Shown piece after piece: positions 58,191-64,000 of a stretch of DNA of 64,000 nt. The DNA comes from Capillidium heterosporum. Its lineage: Eukaryota; Entomophthoromycota; Entomophthoromycetes; Entomophthorales; Capillidiaceae. The stretch lies in contig WBMQ01000002.1 in assembly GCA_016630905.1 (NCBI GenBank), positions 2,418,001 to 2,482,000 on the forward strand. The letters run 5' to 3'. Positions within the stretch are counted from its first letter, which is position 1, and every line of letters begins with the position of its first letter. The translations under genes were made by a program, and so were the position numbers. A model generated the notes under the pieces. It did not search any database. It was not told where the DNA came from and was given only the letters and a program-made list of their open reading frames with translations.

Positions 58191-59182
58191 ATGAGTAATC
58201 CCAAATACCAAGCTTTGAACAATTTAGATGACAACGACCAAAGCTTAGAAAATAGCCAAGAGTCGCAAGCATGCCTATCTCCAAGTACAGCAATCGAATT
58301 TGATATCGAAGAACCTGCAATCGAAGGTCAAGACCACTTCAATATCGAAGTAAAGGTTATTGAAAACCCACTAGCTATCAACACTCCCCATCCTTTACAA
58401 ACCGATACACCCCCTTATGCCCCAGAAATAGTAGTTACCGCACCCCCAGAAATAGTGGCTGAGGAGGAGAAACCAGAGGTAGAAGCTCCTCAATCAGTTG
58501 GATTCGGTACCGATGGTGTATTCGCCAACTTAGCAGCTAAACCGGAAGTCAACCATGCGCGCTTACCTCATGGCGAAGGGGACGGCGAATTGGCCCCAGA
58601 TGGTCCACTACCCGGTTATCAAGAGGCTATGCAGGAGGCTTCACCACCCGCCTTTGAAGATTCCATCACCCATGCCACTTCACTCGCTTCAATAATGGCT
58701 GATGACCTAGTTGTTGAAGGCCTACCGGTCGGTGGTGTATTGTCTTTCATTTGGAACGCCTTTGTTAGCTCCATGTTCCAGATGGTTGGATTCCTTCTCA
58801 CCTACCTACTACATATTAACCACGCTGGCAGGGTAAGTCCGATTTTTTAACTTGGTACTAATTTTATATTCAGTTAGGTTCGGTTGCTGGTCTCGGCATA
58901 ACTTTCCTGACTTTTGGATTCCAGATCCGTAGCAACATCCAGCAGGAAGGTAGTGGTACGTCCGGTCCTAGTCCCACCCCTAGCCCCATTACCCACTCTT
59001 CAAATGGTTTCAATGACAATGACGAGCTCTTTGACGAAAAGTTACCGCCAGCTGCCATCTGGTTGGCCTATTTGTTGATGGTACTAGGCTGGGTCATTAT
59101 CGTCAAGTCAGTTACTGAGTACATAAGGTTACGTCAGGAACGCAACGCCGTATTAGCTTCCCCTGAAACGGGGGCCGTCTAG
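58191..59182 (+). CDS. Bsd2/Ndfip-type adaptor for Nedd4/Rsp5 ubiquitin ligases
   Basis: Two exons, 58191-58832 and 58874-59182, give 316 residues. A long acidic cytosolic N-terminus carries possible WW-binding sites: PPY at about 74-76 and LPGY at 140-143. Three membrane segments follow. The first is WNAFVSSMFQMVGFLLTYLL, closely matching the Bsd2/Ndfip consensus, ending in HINHAGR. The second is LGSVAGLGITFLTFGF and the third AAIWLAYLLMVLGWVIIV. These Golgi/endosome proteins recruit HECT ligases to membrane cargo such as metal transporters. The 41-nt intron falls between TM1 and TM2. Classical PPxY is not seen exactly; LPxY is an accepted variant. Confidence 0.88.
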
Positions 59183-60522
59183 TTTTTGCTTACTAGCTTT
59201 ACTTGCTGACTTTGCCCTTCTAACTTTTGAATCTCTATCTGACTTTGACGCCACTAATTTAAATTTGCTATTCTATTTATGAAATTTGTTTTTTGTTGCT
59301 AAACTTCAAACCATATGCCTTGTTTTTATATGAACGAACTTGTACTTTTATACGTAAACCTAGTACAACACAGTTTATTTTTATTGCGTTACAGCTGTCC
59401 GTTAGATAGGACTATAACTATATATAATCTTCAAAATATAGTGCCTTTGTATTTTAAACTTGTTTCTTTCTAGTCTTTAGAATGAAGCTAATGTATAGCA
59501 AGATAAGCACTACGTTTCTAAATACTTATCCCATTAAAAGAGATTCTAATGTTAAACCAGGTATACTATGATGTACTTGTTACATAAATTTACTTTTCAT
59601 ATACAGCTTAAACCAACTATGATAGATCTATTATCGAAAATTTTTAACAAATAGCCTATTTTCTATAGCAAGGGAGGCCAACTATCGCAGTCACTACAAG
59701 TTTATAATCTTGGCATCCAGCAAGCTACTGGGCATAAAAAGATTAAAAGTAGATGGTATTTTTAGATTGGTTTGAACTATCCATATTTCAAAGTAATAGG
59801 AGGGTCATTCGAATTGGTCTAGGGTAGTTGAAATGTATCCCATATCTTGGCAACAATTTCTCTAACTTGAATACGATCTTCGACCACGTCAGGGAATTCC
59901 ACAAAAATATCTATTTAAATCGCATCTACCGAATACAATAGCTTTTATACCATCAATAAGTTATATTTGTTATGTATGGCTATAATAAATACTATATATA
60001 TTGTACATTCGTTTTCAGTTATCAATACACAGGAATCGATATGATTGATCTTTGCCCATCTTCAAAGCTAGAAAAGTGCTATTTAAAATCCGTTTGAAAA
60101 CAGAATATCTGTTTCTAATAATTTAACTTCAAAATTAATGCTTTAATTGTAAACAAAGGAATTATTGATCATAAAGATCCCCATTGAACTTCCAGCAATA
60201 TCCTTCAGGCTGCTTTGGATTTATGGCACCTTCCAATATATCTTGACAAAATGTGCCATCACAAGTTAATTGAATCAGATCGCAAAGGCTTGGTTAATAT
60301 TCCAAACCCATTGCTCAAATTTAACCGATTCAACCAATAAACCACTATTTCTACCTGTATTACTTGTATCTAATAGGTCTCAATAAACACCAATACAACT
60401 ACGGCTTAATTTAAAAAACTAAAGTCGAAATTACAACACGTTCATCAATCTCAATCTCCAGCCAAGAATCGATACCTAACATCAGCATTCAACACACCAA
60501 CTCTATTTACCAAAACCTAAAT
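59183..60522. other. Gene-poor spacer
   Basis: About 1.3 kb, no supported gene; includes the SNARE gene promoter at the right end. Confidence 0.45.
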
Positions 60523-61416
60523 ATGAATACCAAGGAGAAACAACTGGATAGTCTTATGAACAGGTTTAACCGTACCAGTTTGGAGTTGGAGCGGTGTAAA
60601 ATTTTAAACGTAAGTACCAAGACAATGGAGTTAGAACTGGAGAGTATAAAAATCAAAGTCGAAAATCTATACTTGGAGCTATCTAACCAACTTGTAGATG
60701 AGTAACTATACCTTCATTATTTTTAATTTAAACCCATCTTTATTTTTTAGTTATGACCAAACTTTACAATTGAAATTAAAGCAAGTTCGTGCCCAACTTG
60801 ATAATAATGTAAATAGCTATTCCACTGAAAGGTAAAATTTGAACATCTTTTTGAAGTTATTAAAGTACCTTTATTTATTTTTGAAATGATATGTAGTTTG
60901 GGTCAAGTGCCTTCTTCGTTAGGTCTATTACAGCTGGAAGCTACTTCAACTGACTTGTTAAAAGAAACGCCAACCAGCTTGATAAAAGAGCTGCCTTCAC
61001 CAACTTTCGAAGAACGCCAACCTCAAAACATCTACGAAAACTTGTCTAGCCAGCAGCTACTCAAGTTGCAGTTCAATACTTTACAAGGTAATTTTAACCA
61101 TTTCCTTTTTCACAAGTTAAAGTTAAATATTAATTGTAAAATAGAACAGGACCGTAATTTAGACCTGCTGGAACAGTCTGTATCAAGACAGCGCGAGTTA
61201 GGCACGTTAATTGGTCAAGAGTTGGATGTCCACAACCAACTTTTGGATGATACCGAAGCGCAGATGGATTCTACCGATGCTAGATTGCGGACTGCCGATA
61301 CTCGGTTGAAGAAAGTGGTCCAGCATCTCAACTACAGCAGATTGTACTGGGTTATTTCGGGACTCATGTTAGTCTTATTTTTAGTTATATTGTTGCATCG
61401 AGTTACCCTTTGGTAG
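60523..61416 (+). CDS. Syntaxin-8-like Qc-SNARE
   Basis: Four exons (60523-60701, 60751-60831, 60897-61087, 61145-61416) splice in frame to 240 residues. The N-terminal part forms predicted helices rich in heptad leucines (TMELELESIKIKVENL). The SNARE motif (about 151-210) begins EQDRNLDLLEQSVSRQREL and continues IGQELDVHNQLLDDTEAQMDS, then LRTADTRLKKV. A C-terminal membrane anchor follows (YWVISGLMLVLFLVILL). The wording EQDxxLDxL...SRQ..LG..IG.ELD is that of syntaxin-8/Syn8. It should act in endosome or vacuole fusion. The zero-layer position reads histidine (LDVHNQ) where animal Qc SNAREs have glutamine (LDEQNE). Confidence 0.87.
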
Positions 61417-62307
61417 TCTTGAGTTTAAGGAATTAACTCTGAACTTTGATTGATTTGAATGATTTAAAACAAGTAGATGGCTTTAACCTCTCAGCTTTAA
61501 TTTGGACTCGGATCTTTAACTTTTGATGTTGAAGTTATAACTAGTGTACTAGAGATCCAACGACTTACATCTATCGCACATACCCATTACCCCCTTATCC
61601 TACATTTTTAATTATGCTATAAAACTTTTAAAAATATATCTCTTAGTATAATGATTAATTTTCTATGTATTTTGATCCTAGCCTTCCCTACCTGTTTTGA
61701 AAATTTTAGCTGTTTATGTAAATATAAACGTTGATACGAATTCTTTGGTTCAACAAGGTACTATATTCATCATTTTTATAAAATTAGGGAGGGAGGTTGA
61801 ATATATATATTAATCGCACCTTACATCTATTCTATTCTCTAGAAAATATTTAAATTACTGTGCTAGTAAACTCAATTTCTACTACAAAATCCGAAGCTTT
61901 TTAATATATATTTCAGAAAAGTATGGTCGAGCCAAGATGTAGTATCACAAAGTTGGTTGGATCTATTAGCTTCAGTATGTTCTTCTAAAATCTAATACTG
62001 CACCTTTCCTTTAATCTTTAGGCTAAGCTTGGACTGCACCCTTACCTATCCCTTCCCAGCCTACAAAAGACAATGTATATTATAAACCAGTATAAAAATT
62101 CATAAAGTAAATGTAATTTAATTTTCGTTAAAGATATATAATATAAAAGAGCAACTTAACATATATCAAAAGAGAAAGCAATCTAGAGAAGGTAAAAGCA
62201 TGTAAAAAGTAGGAAAAATTAAGGTAAACTAATTTTAAAACTTTAACCTAAAAATTTTACTTACTTGAAACATGTTCCCCAAATCAAACCAAGTCCAAAC
62301 AAAAAAC
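61417..62307. other. Intergenic between convergent SNARE and nucleoporin genes
   Basis: AT-rich; no gene recognised. Confidence 0.5.
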
Positions 62308-64000
62308 CTACACTCGTCTTTTAGTCTTAGCGGCCAACTCATCCTCCTTCTCTACAACTCCAGTCTTATTTCCTAACAATCCTACACCCTCCTTTAACTT
62401 CAAACTATCGCTAGGCGTTTCCATCCTATTGAGCGCATCTAAATGCTTAAGTTCGAACCACACCTGGGTAGGGGGTCTGTAGTAGCAAGGATAGGGTGCT
62501 AAAATAGGCTTCAAATCCTTCTCAGCGATATCCAAAAACTTTAGCTTGCGGTAACCTAAATCTTCGGGGAACTGATAGGTCGACAGTTGTGACAAGTTGC
62601 CGAAAGCAACGTCAACGAACGAAGAAGTGGGGGGAGCTTCGTGCAGCAATGGGTATAGTACCTTACCACTCTTGAGTAAGAGGGAGGAAGTTGTCTCCAT
62701 GTCGGCTTTGGTGAGGCGGGTAAAATCTGATTCTAAATGCTGAACGTAGTCGCGGAATCGGCTCATAAGTAGGGCAAAGTCGTACTTGGAGATACTTAAA
62801 GTCGAGCTTAAAAAGTAGCTATGCTCGTAGTCATGGACCTGTTCTACAAGTCTAGATTGTAAATTTTCTATCTTGGACTTGAGCTGCTGGGTCGTCAAAT
62901 CCAAGACCTCCTTGCGGTTGTCTTGAGTAGGGTATTCCATGGCAAAGCGCACCGGTTGTAAATCGTGCTCCTTGGTCGGAGTTGTATTGTAAAGGTGATG
63001 CAAATCGCTGAGCATGGGACGTAAACGTGATTCCTTGAGGCTGAGGTCCATGTGGAACTGGATGATTTCCGAATCTAATACTTCGTTTGTGTGCTGGCGC
63101 TTGAGGATAGCGTTACGAGTGGTTGTTGACTGGTTCTGCAGGTCCTTGACTGCTTTCCTATTTGAAAAAGTTAGTAGCTGGGTTTAAAAAACAAAAATAC
63201 CTGGCCATAAGTAAAAAGTTTTGAATTTCGGGGCTGAGATCCTTCAGCTTGGTCTTGGGGTTGAGCTGGGCCAGGTGGACCAGCTTGGGGTCGAAGGCCT
63301 GTAGCATGGGATTGGGTCCCTGATTCATTTGGGCTGGGTTGAGCTGCAAGTTCAATGGTTGCTTTTGATTCTGACCAAAGCCCCCAGCATTGAAGCCAGT
63401 AGGATTGATAGCACCCGCGTTCTGACTGAATCCGGTGTTGGTGTTAGCACCAAACATACCACCGCTTGAGTTACCAAATCCAGTATTCGTTGCTTGTCCA
63501 AATCCAGTATTGGTGGTGGCCCCGAAACCAGTATTAGCCGACTGTCCAAATCCAGAAGATTGCTGCTGCTGGCCAAATCCACCAGTGCTCTGCGCACCGA
63601 ACCCACCAGTGGACTGACCGAATCCGGCGGTGCTGGTACCGAATCCACCGGTACTTCCGAATCCAGTTTTCGTCGCGCTACCGAATCCACCAGTTGATGC
63701 ACCAAACCCAGTATTAGTTGATTGACCGAAACCCGAAGTTGAGGATTGACCAAAACCACTATTCGTTGAGCTACCAAGCCCGCCTGAAATTTGGACCAAA
63801 ACCACCGCCAGTATTGGTAGTACCAAGCCCACCAGTAGACTGTCCGAAACCGGTACTCTTGTTCGCGTTAGCACTACCAAATCCTGAGGTTGAACCGAAA
63901 CCAGTGGTTGAACTACCGAAGCCAGTATTGTTGGTAGAGCCGAATCCACCGGTGTTAGTTGAGCCAAATCCTCCAGTTGAAGCACCAAATCCTCCAGCGT
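62308..64000 (-). CDS. FG-repeat nucleoporin, Nup49/Nup58 type (5' end off window)
   Basis: Two exons seen: 64000-63201 and 63157-62308 (TAA), with a 43-nt intron. The N-terminal side is an array of GFG repeats with S/T/N/Q spacers, which fills the permeability barrier of the nuclear pore and binds karyopherins. After FDPKLVHLAQLNPKTKLKDL comes a helical region (SPEIQNFLLMARKAVKDL; HMDLSLKESRLRPMLSDL) fitting the coiled-coil part of the central-channel Nup62-Nup54-Nup58 complex. No Nup54-type core is seen, so Nup49/Nup58 is favoured; Nup57 is not excluded. A one-base excess at GG 63793-63794 (plus strand) breaks the repeat frame: removing one base restores GFGQISGGLG. The true start lies right of the window. 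Confidence 0.78.
63380..64000 (-). repeat. Coding GFG-repeat array of the nucleoporin
   Basis: About twenty or more GFG (or GLG, MFG) units at roughly 8-14 residue spacing, separated by S/T/N/Q-rich linkers, cut off by the window edge. Repeats are visible in the DNA as recurring GGTTTCGG/GGATTCGG words on the minus strand. Confidence 0.9.

Noticed and set aside
63780-63800. A 13-nt intron (GT...AG) repairing the nucleoporin frame
   Set aside because: Far below any other intron in the window; a one-base excess in a GG run is simpler and restores the FG repeat exactly.

Overview
The window is AT-rich nuclear DNA of a fungus. Genes are split by very short introns (36-66 nt in the gene models below) with GTAAGT-like donors, CTAAC/CTAAT-like branch sites and pyrimidine-AG acceptors. 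Genes lie on both strands and all three stop codons are used. The gene set is fungal (homoserine kinase, Pex11, Bsd2/Ndfip-type adaptor, fungal MIT protein, secreted tyrosinase, ACS-type permease). It also contains a BRWD/PHIP-type WD40-bromodomain protein and a NEDD1-type gamma-tubulin adaptor, which I know from animals and early-diverging fungi rather than from yeasts. An early-diverging lineage (Zoopagomycota/Entomophthoromycotina or Mucoromycota grade) is my best inference; the species is not determined.

Layout. 1-6.3 kb: a partial gene end, an Rtf2 replication-termination factor, a damaged cytochrome P450, and the ribosome-biogenesis helicase Spb4/DDX55. 6.3-26 kb is an accessory region with long gene-poor stretches: tRNA-Lys(UUU), a secreted GH16 glucanase-like enzyme, a PH-CNH protein without a RhoGEF domain, a secreted GDSL hydrolase flanked by two dead copies, a dead tyrosinase, an MFS permease, a small cysteine-rich secreted protein and an intact secreted tyrosinase. 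27-33 kb: a C2-domain protein, homoserine kinase, an unrecognised dead reading frame and an F-box/LRR relic. 33-48 kb is dense core genome: a 19-exon BRWD/PHIP-like gene, a MIT-domain protein, a region with a small hairpin-repeat array, NEDD1 and a lone histone H4. 48-54 kb holds an intact F-box/LRR gene beside a dead copy. 54-64 kb: a SAM methyltransferase, Pex11, a Bsd2/Ndfip-like adaptor, a syntaxin-8-like Qc-SNARE and a Nup49/Nup58-type FG nucleoporin running off the right edge.

Themes. Housekeeping genes have coherent exon structures that splice in frame from end to end. The secreted or rapidly evolving families (tyrosinase, GDSL hydrolase, F-box/LRR) occur as one live copy plus decayed relatives within the same window, i.e. 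local birth and death. Several tryptophan codons in the dead copies became TGA or TAG. Four genes carry single-base +1 frameshifts inside short G/C runs, which look as much like assembly errors as biology. I saw no CRISPR array, no prokaryote-type system and no intact transposon. The least expected items are the BRWD/PHIP-like gene with its basic Y-x-T-R-S repeat tail, the DH-less PH-CNH gene, and the hairpin array near 43.4-43.6 kb.
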